Of a DNA stretch of 64,000 nt, positions 42,473 to 51,791 are shown one piece after another. Within the stretch, counting starts at the first letter, position 1; each line of letters starts with the position of its first letter. The stretch is from Pyrinomonadaceae bacterium. GTDB lineage: Bacteria > Acidobacteriota > Blastocatellia > Pyrinomonadales > Pyrinomonadaceae. The stretch covers positions 372,001-436,000 of the forward strand of contig JAJQRF010000004.1 in NCBI GenBank assembly GCA_021228405.1, read 5' to 3'. Both the position numbers and the translations under genes were made by a program. The notes below the pieces were generated by a model. It saw nothing but the letters and a program-made list of their open reading frames with translations. It made no database searches and was not told where the DNA came from.

Positions 42473-44224
42473 ATGGAAAATAAATTGGCAAAAGCCGAAA
42501 TTCATTCGATCGTGCAAACATTCAATTTTCAAGGCAAAGCGAAACTCTTGCAATTGAAGCGCGGATTTAAGAATCTCTTTGATACTAACCTCAACAGTTT
42601 TCCGAAAAGCGAACAATTATCGGATTCAAATCCCATCGCCGAATCGAAAACCGAACTCTGGACGGAAACCGAGCCGGAAGAACGATTTCTGATCGCGGGA
42701 AAAATCGAAAATCTGCGGCTTGCCGTGAAGAAAATAAACGGCATCGTAATTCCCGCAAACCGAATTTTCAGTTTTTGGAAACAGATCGGCAAAGCCGGAC
42801 GGTTAAACGGCTTTGTCGTCGGGCGCGAATTGCGCGAAGGCTGTATCATCCCGAACGTCGGCGGCGGCTTATGCCAGCTTTCAAACGCGCTTTACGATGC
42901 GGCGTTACAGGCAAATTTTCAGATCGTCGAACGCCACGCACATACGCAGATTATCAAAGGTTCGCTTGCCGAAAAGGGACGCGATGCGACGGTTTTCTGG
43001 AATTATGTCGATCTGCGCTTCAAATCTCCGTTCGATTTTCGCATCGAAGCCGAACTCGATGCCGAAAATTTGATCGTGCGCTTCAAAGCTGTGCAGAAAA
43101 TATCGCCTTTGGTGCAGATTCAAAAACGAAATACAACGGCGGAAAATCAGCATCACCCGCACAGTTGTGCGACTTGCGGCGTTGAAGATTGTTTCCGCGT
43201 GGTCGAAACGACCAAATATCAGAATTTTGGCAAAACGGCTTTCTTACTGGATGAATTTTCACCCGAATTTGACGAATATATTCAAAAAACCAAAAGTGAA
43301 ACCGATATTTGTTTTCTACCGCTCGACGGTAAACGCTTTAGCAAACCCAATTATGCCTGGACGACCGGAAATTTTTCAGAAACGAAACAGAGTTTTTTGA
43401 CGACCCTGATACGGTCATACAAATCGCGCCGTTTGGCAAAACAAGGCGCGGAAAGACAGAAAAATTTACTTGCAATGTCGGAAAAATTAGCGAAAAGTTT
43501 TGCAAAAAATCTGAAGCACGACGTTTTACACATTGTCGTTCAGCAAAATCTGCTGCCGTTTTTATGGCGCGAAGGAATTTTAGGCGGCAGAACCTTTGAT
43601 GTTTTAATGAACTCTTTACCAATTGAAGAATTACAGAAACGCCTTGATTTTGCCTGTTCGCTTCATCCTGAAAGCAAAACGCCCGGCGATTTTCGCGCCG
43701 CCGGATGGCTGGTCAAAGCGGAAACCGAAGCATTGAAAAATGCCCGGAAGATCATCACGGCGCACACGGAAATCGCCAAACTTTTTCCCGAAAAATCGGA
43801 ACTTTTGAAGTGGCATCTGCCGAAGACCAAAGACCGAAAGCCGAAAACCGAAAACCTGAAACCGCTTGTCGTTTTTCCCGCTTCGACCGTTGCACGCAAA
43901 GGAGCATACGAACTGCGTGAAGCGATTCGCGGATTGAATGTAAAAGTTATGATTCTCGGTGCGGAACTCGAAGGCGCAGATTTTTGGCAAGGATTCGATC
44001 TTGAAACCGATAAGTCCGACTGGCTCGAAAAAGCCGATCTGGTCGTTGCGCCGGCATTTGTCGAACATCAGCCGCGGCGTATCCTGCAAGCCTTTACACA
44101 TAAAATTCCGCTTATCGTGTCGACATCCTGCGGAGTTGAAACGCTTGAAAATATTGAATTGATGGAAGCCGGAAAGACGGAAGACCTGAAACTCAAATTG
44201 CAAAATATTTTAGCTAAGATATAG
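42473..44224 (+). CDS. VanW-domain and glycosyltransferase-like fusion protein
   Basis: 583 residues from the ATG at 42473; the open frame extends 400 bp further left through the antisense of the neighbour gene, which I reject. Residues about 70-240 match the VanW family: 'GIVIPANRIFSFWKQIGKAG', 'GFVVGRELREGCIIPNVGGG', 'LCQLSNALYDAAL' and 'ERHAHTQI'. A Cys-rich linker follows ('HPHSCATCGVEDCF'). From about residue 300 it resembles GT1/GT4 glycosyltransferases, with 'LKPLVVFPASTVARKGAYEL' and 'DLVVAPAFVEHQPRRILQAF' like the donor-binding half. VanW is linked to peptidoglycan and glycopeptide resistance but has no proven reaction. Confidence 0.85.
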   Translation: MENKLAKAEIHSIVQTFNFQGKAKLLQLKRGFKNLFDTNLNSFPKSEQLSDSNPIAESKTELWTETEPEERFLIAGKIENLRLAVKKINGIVIPANRIFSFWKQIGKAGRLNGFVVGRELREGCIIPNVGGGLCQLSNALYDAALQANFQIVERHAHTQIIKGSLAEKGRDATVFWNYVDLRFKSPFDFRIEAELDAENLIVRFKAVQKISPLVQIQKRNTTAENQHHPHSCATCGVEDCFRVVETTKYQNFGKTAFLLDEFSPEFDEYIQKTKSETDICFLPLDGKRFSKPNYAWTTGNFSETKQSFLTTLIRSYKSRRLAKQGAERQKNLLAMSEKLAKSFAKNLKHDVLHIVVQQNLLPFLWREGILGGRTFDVLMNSLPIEELQKRLDFACSLHPESKTPGDFRAAGWLVKAETEALKNARKIITAHTEIAKLFPEKSELLKWHLPKTKDRKPKTENLKPLVVFPASTVARKGAYELREAIRGLNVKVMILGAELEGADFWQGFDLETDKSDWLEKADLVVAPAFVEHQPRRILQAFTHKIPLIVSTSCGVETLENIELMEAGKTEDLKLKLQNILAKI

Positions 44225-44234
44225 TTGTAAAAGT

Positions 44235-44855
44235 ATGTTCAGAATTAACAAAGCACATCCCTGGCACGGAATTCCGATGGGCGAAAAGGCTCCGCAGGAA
44301 GTAACGGTTTTTATCGAGATCGTTCCGCGCGACACGGTCAAATACGAAGTTGACAAAGAAACGGGTTACTTAAAGATCGACCGTCCGCAACAATATTCAA
44401 ACGTCGTTCCCGCAAACTACGGATTTATTCCGCAAACCTATTGCGACGAACAAATCGCCAAGCTCGCACGCGACAAAAGCGAAGGCTATGAGATCAGCAA
44501 AGGCGACGGCGATCCGCTCGATATTTTGGTTCTATCGGAACATCACATTCCGCGCGGCGACATCATTTTGAAGGCGCGACCGATCGGCGGATTTTGTCTG
44601 ATCGACGGCGGCGAAGCTGACGATAAGATCATCGCAACGCTCGTCGGCGACAAGGTTTATGAAAATTATACCGACCTTTCCGAACTTCCCGAAGGCATCG
44701 TAAACCGTTTACAGCATTACTTTTTGACCTATAAACAACTGCCGAGCGAGGAAGCAAAGTGTGAAATTGCTTTCAGTTACGGGCGCGAACAATCTTACGA
44801 AGTCATCAAAGCCGCGATTCAGGATTATCACGATTTGCTGGCAAAACTGAAATAA
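44235..44855 (+). CDS. ppa: Inorganic pyrophosphatase
   Basis: 206 residues, family I soluble pyrophosphatase that splits PPi to two phosphates and pulls biosynthetic reactions forward. 'VFIEIVPRDTVKYEVDKETG', 'PANYGFIPQTYCDE' and 'DGDPLDILVLSEHHIPRGDI' hold the metal-binding Asp and Glu residues (signature D-x-D-P-x-D). Slightly longer than the E. coli enzyme (176 aa) through an N-terminal extension and an insert near 'KLARDKSEGYEISKG'. Begins 10 bp after the VanW gene. Confidence 0.95.
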   Translation: MFRINKAHPWHGIPMGEKAPQEVTVFIEIVPRDTVKYEVDKETGYLKIDRPQQYSNVVPANYGFIPQTYCDEQIAKLARDKSEGYEISKGDGDPLDILVLSEHHIPRGDIILKARPIGGFCLIDGGEADDKIIATLVGDKVYENYTDLSELPEGIVNRLQHYFLTYKQLPSEEAKCEIAFSYGREQSYEVIKAAIQDYHDLLAKLK

Positions 44856-44881
44856 AAAAGAAAAGCGTCAAATCTTTCAGA

Positions 44882-44980
44882 AATTTGAACGCAGATTGGG
44901 CGAATCAGGCGGATTTATGCGGATTTGTATAAAGTATATCCGCTTCAATCAGCCAAATCTGCCCAATCCGCGTTTAAATT
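44882..44980. repeat. Quasi-palindrome after ppa, 'AATCCGC' type
   Basis: Arms of 43 nt (44882-44924 and 44938-44980) pair with about eight mismatches; words such as GCAGATTGGGCGAATC and CAATCTGCGTTCAAATT complements recur. It lies between ppa and the convergent cupin gene and could act as a two-way terminator. Same style, though not the same sequence, as the elements at 8737 and 32205. Confidence 0.82.
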
Positions 44981-45021
44981 AAAAGCAATTTCGTTTTTCT
45001 TGTGATTTTCTCGGTTTCGAG

Positions 45022-45339
45022 CTAAAAGAAAACTGCCCAGGTTGCAAAATCTTCGGTGAAATTCTCGAAATGATGTTCGACTAATTTCGGAACAAAAAAC
45101 GCATCGCCGCTTTCGCACGAAAACCTTTCCTTATCGATAATTAATTCGCCCTTTCCGCTCACGATAAAATAAAATTCGTCCTCTTCGTGAAAGGTCTGAT
45201 AGTCTTTGACTTTCGGCGCAAAAAATATGAGCGAAACGTTTCCCTGCCGAAAACTTTCCACGTCCCAAACGCCGTTCTTCCATTTTTCGTTCGGAGGAAA
45301 CGGAAGTTTTGCAAGCATTTCTTCAGGGGTAAATTTCAT
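45022..45339 (-). CDS. Small cupin-domain protein
   Basis: 105 residues forming a single cupin barrel. Motif 1 appears as 'HEEDEFYFIVSGKGELII' and motif 2 as 'GDAFFVPKLVEHHFENF', with the metal-binding His/Glu residues in place (His-x-x-x-Glu-x and a later His). Activity unknown. Its start codon overlaps the stop of the carboxyltransferase gene by one base (TAATG), so it is translationally coupled to it. Confidence 0.87.
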   Translation of the reverse strand: MKFTPEEMLAKLPFPPNEKWKNGVWDVESFRQGNVSLIFFAPKVKDYQTFHEEDEFYFIVSGKGELIIDKERFSCESGDAFFVPKLVEHHFENFTEDFATWAVFF

Positions 45340-46958
45340 TATAAATTTTCAGGCAAAACGAACGCGCCGATGTGCGGTTTGCTAGTATTCAATGTTGTTT
45401 CCAACGCAAGCGTCAGGGCGTTTCGCAAATCGTCGGGCGTGACCATGGCATCGACCAGACCTCGCGCCGCCGCGTGTTTTGCATCCAATTCCTTTTCGTA
45501 AGTTTCGCGCACTTTTTCCATTTCGGCTTTCATCGCTTCGTCCGGCTCTTTCCCTTCTTTTTTCATTTTTTCAAGCTGTGTGCCGAAGATCGCCGCCACT
45601 GCCGAATCGCCTTCCATCACACCCATTCTGCCCGTCGGAAGCGAGAAAATGAAATCGGGATCGAAGCCTTGTCCGCTCATCGCATAATAACCTGCGCCCG
45701 AAGCGTGATTGATCGTTAAAACCAATTTCGGCACGATTGCCGTCGCCATCGCTTCAACAAAATGCGCGCCCGCCCGAATGATGCCCGAATGTTCGGCTTC
45801 CGCGCCGACCATAAACCCCGAAACGTCCTGAATAAACAAGATAGGCGTGCCGTGACGATTGCAGTTTTCGATAAAATACGCCGTTTTTTCAGCCGATTCG
45901 GTGTAAACGATGCCGCCGAACTTCGGCGGTTTTCCCGGCTTTCCTTTAACCATTCCGCGATGATTGGCAATAATGCCGACCAAAATACCGTTGATTCGCG
46001 CCGTTCCGCAGATCATTTCCGTTGCATAATCGGCTTGAAATTCGTCGAGTTTGCCTTCGTCGAGAATGCAGTTTAAAACTCCGCGCATATCATAAGGTGC
46101 GCGATGATCTTCGGGCAGAAAATCATACAGTTTTTCGGGTTTATTTTTCGCGCTTTTCGCTTCCACTATCGAAACCCGCGACGTTTCTTTTTGCGGAAGC
46201 TCGGAAACAAGCTGACGGATTTTCTCAAGACATTCTTTCTCATCTTTCGTGCGGTAATGCGCCACACCCGAGATCGAATTATGCGTCATCGCACCGCCAA
46301 GCGTTTCGTTATCAATCGTTTGCCCGGTCGCGCCCTTCACCAGATTCGCGCCGCCCAAACCCATAAACGAAGTTCCTTCGACCATCAGAATCACATCCGA
46401 AAGAGCCGGAAGATAAGCGCCGCCCGCCACGCACATTCCCATCACCGCCGCGATTTGAGGAACCTTCAAATAGCGGCGCATCAGCGAATTATAATAAAAA
46501 ATCCGCGCCGCACCGTATTGTCCCGGAAAAACGCCGCCCTGAAAGGGAAGATTTACGCCTGCCGAATCGACCAGATAAATGATCGGCACGCGGTTTCGCA
46601 TCGCAATTTCCTGTGCGCGGAGAATTTTTTTGATCGTTTCGGGATACCACGCACCGGCTTTGATGGTGGCATCATTTGCGACAACAACGCATTCGCGCCC
46701 GTGAATTTTCCCGATCGAAGTCACGACCGCCGCCGCCGGAGCCTGACCTTTGTATTCGTCGTAAGCAATGAGAAGTCCGATCTCCTGCTGATAGGAATCT
46801 TCATCGAAAAGCAGAGCGAGGCGTTCGCGCGCCGTGAGCTTTCCCTGTTTATGGATTTTTTCGATCTTGTCCGCGCCGCCGCCGAGTTTCAGTTTGTGTT
46901 CGAGTCTTAAATATTCGTCCGTCAGTTCCAGAAGCCGTGTTTTTTTTGCGATTTTCAT
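45339..46958 (-). CDS. Acyl-CoA carboxylase, carboxyltransferase (beta) subunit
   Basis: 539 residues, normal length. Moves CO2 from carboxybiotin to an acyl-CoA such as propionyl-, methylcrotonyl- or geranyl-CoA. Motifs: 'KLTARERLALLFDEDSYQQE', 'GLGGANLVKGATGQTIDNE', 'YLVDSAGVNLPFQGGVFPG' (closest in style to methylcrotonyl-CoA carboxylase) and 'FIQDVSGFMVGAEAEHSG'. The biotin-carboxylase/biotin-carrier subunit is not in the window. With the AtuA pieces, crotonases and mutase it may form a branched-chain or propionyl-CoA route. Confidence 0.93.
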   Translation of the reverse strand: MKIAKKTRLLELTDEYLRLEHKLKLGGGADKIEKIHKQGKLTARERLALLFDEDSYQQEIGLLIAYDEYKGQAPAAAVVTSIGKIHGRECVVVANDATIKAGAWYPETIKKILRAQEIAMRNRVPIIYLVDSAGVNLPFQGGVFPGQYGAARIFYYNSLMRRYLKVPQIAAVMGMCVAGGAYLPALSDVILMVEGTSFMGLGGANLVKGATGQTIDNETLGGAMTHNSISGVAHYRTKDEKECLEKIRQLVSELPQKETSRVSIVEAKSAKNKPEKLYDFLPEDHRAPYDMRGVLNCILDEGKLDEFQADYATEMICGTARINGILVGIIANHRGMVKGKPGKPPKFGGIVYTESAEKTAYFIENCNRHGTPILFIQDVSGFMVGAEAEHSGIIRAGAHFVEAMATAIVPKLVLTINHASGAGYYAMSGQGFDPDFIFSLPTGRMGVMEGDSAVAAIFGTQLEKMKKEGKEPDEAMKAEMEKVRETYEKELDAKHAAARGLVDAMVTPDDLRNALTLALETTLNTSKPHIGAFVLPENL

Positions 46959-47073
46959 TTAGGGCAATTATAGATAATTATTATGTATATAAAAGTTTTG
47001 GTTTTAAAGCTTTAAAATATCACAGCCTAAATCGGCTCGACAAAAGTTCCGGACGAGTTTTTAAAAAGTAAAA

Positions 47074-47099
47074 GGCAACGCCTAATTATTGACGTTGCC
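47074..47099 (-). terminator. Terminator of the metalloprotease gene
   Basis: On the minus strand GGCAACG pairs with CGTTGCC around a 12-nt loop (47093-47099 and 47074-47080) and is followed by TTTTACTTTTT. It lies just past the protease stop at 47121. Confidence 0.8.
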
Positions 47100-47120
47100 G
47101 ATAAAAAAAGAACGAAACCG

Positions 47121-48602
47121 CTATCTGATGATAATATTTCTCACGCTCGAATCTGAATTTGCGGGAGTATCAATGCTAACGACCCTGATTCGTGCGCGGC
47201 GGGTCGGTCTGCCCTGGACGGTGATGTTTTCCGAGCCGTCGTTGGGCGTGTCGGCGATCAGCGTTTGCCAGCTTGTGCTTTCGTCGCGTGAGATTTCGAT
47301 GCGGACATTTCCCGAGATTCCTTCGGACGACCAATTTAAGGTTCGCGCCACGTTACGCGGCAGAGTTTCGCCGCCGTTGAAGTTGCTCAGATTGATGTTC
47401 GCGCCGCTGTAACGGTAATTGGCGATCGGGTCAGCCGTGTTGTTGATCGAACGCGCATTGTCGCGGGCATTGTCGATCCCGGTCGGAAAACCGTTGAAAA
47501 AGACTTCGGGATTTGAAAAATAAGGTCGCCTCGTGCAACCGTTCGTGCACGGGTCACCGTAAGACATAACCGTTCTGAATGACCCGTTTACATAGTGTCC
47601 GAAGCCGAACGGATAAGTCGGTCCCGAACCGTTTTCAGGGTTATGCTGACTGCCCATATTATGTCCGAGTTCGTGCGCAAATGAAAGGTTTCCGACCGCG
47701 CAAGTCCTTGACGTGACCGTAAATGCGTTGTTTGCGTTTCCGCTTACCTGATTGGTTCCCATTAAATAACCTATCCCGCAGTTGTCCGATGAATTTGAGA
47801 TCATCGCGACGAGATCGGCGTTAACCTGATTTCTGAGTGCGGCTATGTTTGCATCATTCCTGATCGCCGAAAGTTCCGTGCTTAAGGTTCCCGTTTCGGC
47901 AACCAAAGTTTCCTGCGCGGCGATCAAGCGAACGCGTTGGCGGATTTTGCTGTTGATATACGCCGTATTTGTCGAGTCGATCGCTTGCTGTGCAAAAGCT
48001 TGCGCCTGTATGTCGCCGCCGAGCGAATTTTTGACAGGCGTTGTATAAAGCACCAAAACATCGATGCGGTCGCCCGAATCGGTCGCAACCAGATTGTTTG
48101 TGTTTGCGGTTTTCGATTCGTCGCCTTTGACATCGCCCGCACACTCGGGGAAAAGCTCCTGATTCAATTCGACCAAAATCTGTTTTTCACCTTTCGGCAC
48201 GATCTCGTAAACCGCTTCGGGCGTATAAATTAACCCTGAAACGAAGCCTTTGTTAAAGGTCAAAATCACGTCGCCTTCAAACTTATTTTTTGTTATCTTT
48301 CCGCGCCACGTAAAGTCATCGAGTCCGCGGATTTCCGTCTGAGAACGTTTTGCCGAATAGTTTTTTGAATCGAATAAGGTCAAATTCAAAAAATCCGTGT
48401 CGGTTTCGCCAAGACTTTGAAAATTGAACGAAATCTCGCTTTCACGAACCGATGCGAGCGAGGTTTTTTCCGTTCGCGCCTGAGGTATCTCCTTCAAATC
48501 AAACAGTTTTTTCCCGATTCTCGCCTGTCCCGAAGCCAAACCCGCAAACATAATCGCAAAACCCAATCCGCAAAAAAACAAAGTCGAAAGTTTCCGTTTC
48601 AT
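47121..48602 (-). CDS. Secreted metzincin metalloprotease (M12B-like)
   Basis: 493 residues with a signal peptide ending near 'LASGQ'. The zinc site HExxHxxGxxH is complete in 'HELGHNMGSQHNPENG' and is followed by the Met-turn 'RTVMSYGDP', so it is a metzincin, closest to reprolysin-type (M12B) enzymes. Residues about 25-190 act as a propeptide-like region, and a beta-rich C-terminal domain (about 400-490, 'NFNGGETLPRNVARTLNW', 'VRIEISRDESTSWQTL') resembles secreted-protein accessory domains. It likely breaks down external protein. Confidence 0.92.
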   Translation of the reverse strand: MKRKLSTLFFCGLGFAIMFAGLASGQARIGKKLFDLKEIPQARTEKTSLASVRESEISFNFQSLGETDTDFLNLTLFDSKNYSAKRSQTEIRGLDDFTWRGKITKNKFEGDVILTFNKGFVSGLIYTPEAVYEIVPKGEKQILVELNQELFPECAGDVKGDESKTANTNNLVATDSGDRIDVLVLYTTPVKNSLGGDIQAQAFAQQAIDSTNTAYINSKIRQRVRLIAAQETLVAETGTLSTELSAIRNDANIAALRNQVNADLVAMISNSSDNCGIGYLMGTNQVSGNANNAFTVTSRTCAVGNLSFAHELGHNMGSQHNPENGSGPTYPFGFGHYVNGSFRTVMSYGDPCTNGCTRRPYFSNPEVFFNGFPTGIDNARDNARSINNTADPIANYRYSGANINLSNFNGGETLPRNVARTLNWSSEGISGNVRIEISRDESTSWQTLIADTPNDGSENITVQGRPTRRARIRVVSIDTPANSDSSVRNIIIR

Positions 48603-48642
48603 AAAAACACTCCTAATCTAAAAGAAAACTCTAAAGCCGAAA

Positions 48643-50001
48643 TTACTCCTTTTCTCTGATGATAAAGGTCGGCACCATTCCGCCGCCGCTTGAAACGTTG
48701 GCGAGTTCGGTCGTTGAAAGACGCGTAAACGCCGAACCGACCTTTCCGAAATATAAAAGCGGATCGAGATCGACCAGTTGTTCGATAAACTCGAATTTGC
48801 CCTCTTCTCCCAACAGCATCGGAAATTCTTCCTTCGACGTTTCGACGCGTTCCTGCACGAGATAATCGCCATCCTTTAACGCCGTTTCAATCGCTTCGCT
48901 CCACAACTTTTCGTCGGAAATCCAGCCGATATAAATGCCGTGTCCGCCGTAATCGTCGTTCGGTTTGAGAACCAATTTATGTTTATTTTCGCGCGTCCAT
49001 TCGACCAGATCGATCTTTTCGCCTTTGTTTTCGGTCGTTTCCTCGCGGAATTTACGCGTCCACGGAACGTGTTTGTGAATCAGTTCCAATTCTTCCGATG
49101 AAAAAAGATGCGCGTAATTTTCGTTCGTCAAAATGGCGAAAACCGCTTTTTTATGAATTATTTTTGAACGAAAATTATTTACCAGACAAACCGCTCCGGC
49201 ACGATAGGCTTCGAGCAAAGCCGGAAATTCGTTCATAATCGGCAGATATTCATTGACCAAAAGACGTTTGTAAACGATGTCGATCGCCACTCCTTTGTAA
49301 TAAAGTCTTCCGTCCGTGAATTCGAGTTCGTCGGGCGAACAGATTATCGACGTGTAGCCGTTTGCTTCAAAATAATCTTTGAAAAGTTCAAATTCCTTCT
49401 GCGTCGGCAGTCCTTTCAGATCGACGATCGCGATCGTCGGATTCGTTTCCGGTTTTCCGCCGTTAAATTCCTCGAAAGCGCGCACCAAAACGTCGAGCAT
49501 TTTGTCCCTGCCTTCAAGTCCGCGCACTTCGTATTTCCCGGTGAATTTCTTCATCACGGGCAAACTCAGAAAAATATCCCGCGCCGAATCCGCGTAAGCG
49601 ATTCCGGCGGGCGATTCGCCGTTTAATTCGACATAAGAATAGGCATTTTCCGTTAAAAACGAATCGAGCCGCGCCGTCGGCGAAACCGTGTCGTATTTCG
49701 GGTCGATGGCGACGAGTTCGCGTTCGATCGCGGTGATCCCGAGTTCGGTTAGAATATTGTCGTCCTTCACCGCCGCGTCCTTCACTTTTTGAAGTGCCGA
49801 CCAGATCGTTTCGCAAATTTCGACGACGCGGTTCCAATCGGTTTCGGTCACAAAATGCGGACGCAGATAAGGCGACAACCGCCGACCGCCGAAGATCAGT
49901 CGCGCTTTTTCCAAACCTTCGTCAAGTTCGCGGCGCGACGCTTCGGCTAATTCGGCATCTTCAAGTAGTTCGTGATAATAAGCAACGGCTTTTTTTAACA
50001 T
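48643..50001 (-). CDS. ATP-grasp-like protein, possibly circularly permuted
   Basis: 452 residues, no signal peptide. Helical N-terminal part, then 'YSYVELNGESPAGIAYADSA', 'NPTIAIVDLKGLPTQKEFEL', 'DIVYKRLLVNEYLPI' and 'LVLKPNDDYGGHGIYIGWISD', with 'DYLVQERVETSKEEFP' after it. These fit the circularly permuted ATP-grasp group related to glutathionylspermidine synthase, in which a ligase joins an acid and an amine using ATP. Substrates cannot be named. It lies upstream of the metalloprotease gene and 4 bp past the EVE gene stop. Confidence 0.72.
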   Translation of the reverse strand: MLKKAVAYYHELLEDAELAEASRRELDEGLEKARLIFGGRRLSPYLRPHFVTETDWNRVVEICETIWSALQKVKDAAVKDDNILTELGITAIERELVAIDPKYDTVSPTARLDSFLTENAYSYVELNGESPAGIAYADSARDIFLSLPVMKKFTGKYEVRGLEGRDKMLDVLVRAFEEFNGGKPETNPTIAIVDLKGLPTQKEFELFKDYFEANGYTSIICSPDELEFTDGRLYYKGVAIDIVYKRLLVNEYLPIMNEFPALLEAYRAGAVCLVNNFRSKIIHKKAVFAILTNENYAHLFSSEELELIHKHVPWTRKFREETTENKGEKIDLVEWTRENKHKLVLKPNDDYGGHGIYIGWISDEKLWSEAIETALKDGDYLVQERVETSKEEFPMLLGEEGKFEFIEQLVDLDPLLYFGKVGSAFTRLSTTELANVSSGGGMVPTFIIREKE

Positions 50002-50004
50002 AAA

Positions 50005-50403
50005 TTATTTGGTCAATTTCAAAATCGTATCAAATTCTTTCTTCGTCAAAGGCATCACGCTTAAACGCGATTGTTTGATGAGTGCGATATTTTCAAGCGT
50101 TTTTTCGGCTTTGATCTGTTCTAGCGAAACTGTTTTCGCAAATTTTGCGACGGGTTTTATCTCGACCGCGATCCATTTTTCATCGGTCGGGTCGGTAAAT
50201 TCTTCGCGCGCAACTTCCGCCAAACCGACGACCGATTTTTCCGAAACCGAATGGTAAAAAAGCACTTTGTCGCCCTTTTTCATTGCTCTCAGATTGTTTC
50301 GCGCCTGAAAATTCCGCACGCCCGTCCAAGCGGTTTTGCCGTCTTTTATCAAATCATCAAATGAATATGCTTCGGGTTCTTGTTTAACGAGCCAATAGTT
50401 CAT
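50005..50403 (-). CDS. EVE-domain protein
   Basis: 132 residues starting 'YWLVKQEPEAYSFDDLIKDG' and holding 'WTGVRNFQARNNLRAMKKGD' and 'VLFYHSVSEKSVVGLAEVAREE', the standard thymocyte-nuclear-protein-1/EVE fold of the PUA superfamily. Such domains bind modified bases in DNA or RNA and are sometimes part of defence systems, but this one has no such neighbour. It is followed by the ATP-grasp gene after 3-4 bp. Confidence 0.93.
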   Translation of the reverse strand: MNYWLVKQEPEAYSFDDLIKDGKTAWTGVRNFQARNNLRAMKKGDKVLFYHSVSEKSVVGLAEVAREEFTDPTDEKWIAVEIKPVAKFAKTVSLEQIKAEKTLENIALIKQSRLSVMPLTKKEFDTILKLTK

Positions 50404-50414
50404 AAAAGTTTTCA

Positions 50415-50493
50415 GGAAGTTTTCGGGAAGTTGCAGAAAGTTTTCAGAGTTCTCAATACTTCAGAAAACTTTCCGCAACTTTCTGCAACTTCC
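50415..50493. repeat. Quasi-palindrome, 'GGAAGTTGCAGAAAGTTTTC' type
   Basis: Arms 50415-50449 and 50459-50493 (35 nt each) are imperfect reverse complements with a 9-nt loop, and each arm is itself made of a short word (GAAAGTT / AACTTTC) repeated with variation. It separates two minus-strand genes and lies in the leader of the EVE gene. Confidence 0.8.
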
Positions 50494-50494
50494 G

Positions 50495-51085
50495 TTAACC
50501 TTTTTTCTGTGCTTCGATGGCTTTTTTGTTCAGCCATTTCGCCAGTCTTTCCATCTGCGGTCGAAACGGCTTAAAAAGCTTGGTGCGCCAGTTATTTACC
50601 TGTTGTTTTTCGCTCCACACCTTGAGATTCTTCTCGGCATATTGTCGAATCTGCGGTTCGAGATTTTGTTTGTTGACCGAATGCCGCAAGGTCAGATGAT
50701 AATGCTGTCCGACGAGCGAAAAGATAATGCCCGCAAGATTTCCCTTAAATGCGCTTTTTGCCATCCATTTTTTTGCAAAACCTTCGGTCGGCTGAAGCAG
50801 TGCGCCCATCGAAACTTCCATAAACGCGCTTTGATTGCCGACTTTCGGATGGTAAAGTCCGGGCAGATCGCCGCCGATCGGTTTATCGAGATTCTTAAGG
50901 CGCGGATCGTTAATGAAATCGACGAGCTTGACCTTCGTCAAACCGCGCTGTTGTTCCATCGGAAGAAAATCCAGAATGTCGTGAATAAGTTTTTCCGTAT
51001 CTTTCGGCAAATCAAAACTTGCCTGGTTTTCGATCTTGATTTTTGTATCTCTGGCAGGTTTTTGTCCCGCTGTTTGTATTGCCAT
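50495..51085 (-). CDS. Cytosolic protein of unknown function
   Basis: 196 residues from the ATG at 51085; the ATG at 51139 would add 18 residues ('MIRWALRGFQRK...') and is less convincing. The protein is basic and helical, with 'LIHDILDFLPMEQQRGLTKVKL' (in parts), 'VGNQSAFMEVSMGALL', 'GNLAGIIFSLVGQHYHLTLRHS' and a Lys/Trp-rich tail ('WRTKLFKPFRPQMERLAKWL'). I do not recognise the family. The last part could bind nucleic acid or membrane, which is a guess. Confidence 0.6.
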   Translation of the reverse strand: MAIQTAGQKPARDTKIKIENQASFDLPKDTEKLIHDILDFLPMEQQRGLTKVKLVDFINDPRLKNLDKPIGGDLPGLYHPKVGNQSAFMEVSMGALLQPTEGFAKKWMAKSAFKGNLAGIIFSLVGQHYHLTLRHSVNKQNLEPQIRQYAEKNLKVWSEKQQVNNWRTKLFKPFRPQMERLAKWLNKKAIEAQKKG

Positions 51086-51224
51086 AACTTTAGAAATTAT
51101 ATGTTTTCTTTGAAAACCGCGCAAAGCCCACCGTATCAAACGGAAAACAGCAAATTTTTCACCGAATTTTTACCGGTATTGAAATTACGCCAAGTTATGT
51201 TAATATTTTCTCGCCCTGATAAAA

Positions 51225-51791
51225 ATGACTGAAAACGCTAATGTTACACAGCTTCTGAAAGATGCTCAGGACGGTAATGAAACGGCTTTGAATGAACTTT
51301 TCCCGCTCGTTTACGACGAGCTGAGAAGACTCGCCGGTTTGCGTATGAAAGCCGAACGCGGAAATCATACGCTCCAGCCGACCGCACTCGTTCACGAAGT
51401 TTATATGCGGCTGATCGACCAGCACTCGGTCGATTGGAATAATCGTCTGCATTTTTTCAGCCTTGCTTCGGAGATGATGCGGCGCATTCTGGTCACGCAC
51501 GCCGTCGCCAAAAAGACCGACAAACGCGGCGGCGAAGTGCTTCATCTGGCGTTGGACGAAGCGATGAGTTTTTCTCAAAACAATGCGGTCGATTTTGCCG
51601 ATCTGGACGAAGCGTTAAGCGGGCTCGAAAAATTTGCACCGCGACAGGCAAAAGTCGTCGAAATGCGTTTTTTCGCAGGTTTGACCGTCGAAGAAGTCGC
51701 GCAAGCGATGAATCTTGACGAACGAACGATCAAACGCGACTGGCGAAGCGCGAAGGCGTGGCTTTATGAACGGATGAAAAATGAAAAATGA
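51225..51791 (+). CDS. ECF-type RNA polymerase sigma factor
   Basis: 188 residues of the TIGR02999 type (ECF sigma of Acidobacteriota/Planctomycetota): 'DELRRLAGLRMKAERGNHTL', 'QPTALVHEVYMRLIDQ' and 'HFFSLASEMMRRILVTHA' form region 2, and 'FFAGLTVEEVAQAMNLDERTI' with 'KRDWRSAKAWLYERM' form the region 4 helix-turn-helix. Its stop overlaps the start of the protein kinase gene by 4 bp (ATGA), so both are made together and the kinase probably controls the sigma factor. No anti-sigma factor gene is nearby. Confidence 0.94.
   Translation: MTENANVTQLLKDAQDGNETALNELFPLVYDELRRLAGLRMKAERGNHTLQPTALVHEVYMRLIDQHSVDWNNRLHFFSLASEMMRRILVTHAVAKKTDKRGGEVLHLALDEAMSFSQNNAVDFADLDEALSGLEKFAPRQAKVVEMRFFAGLTVEEVAQAMNLDERTIKRDWRSAKAWLYERMKNEK

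Noticed and set aside
50005-50403. EVE protein as part of a defence island
   Set aside because: No restriction, helicase or nuclease genes lie nearby; a housekeeping role is more likely.
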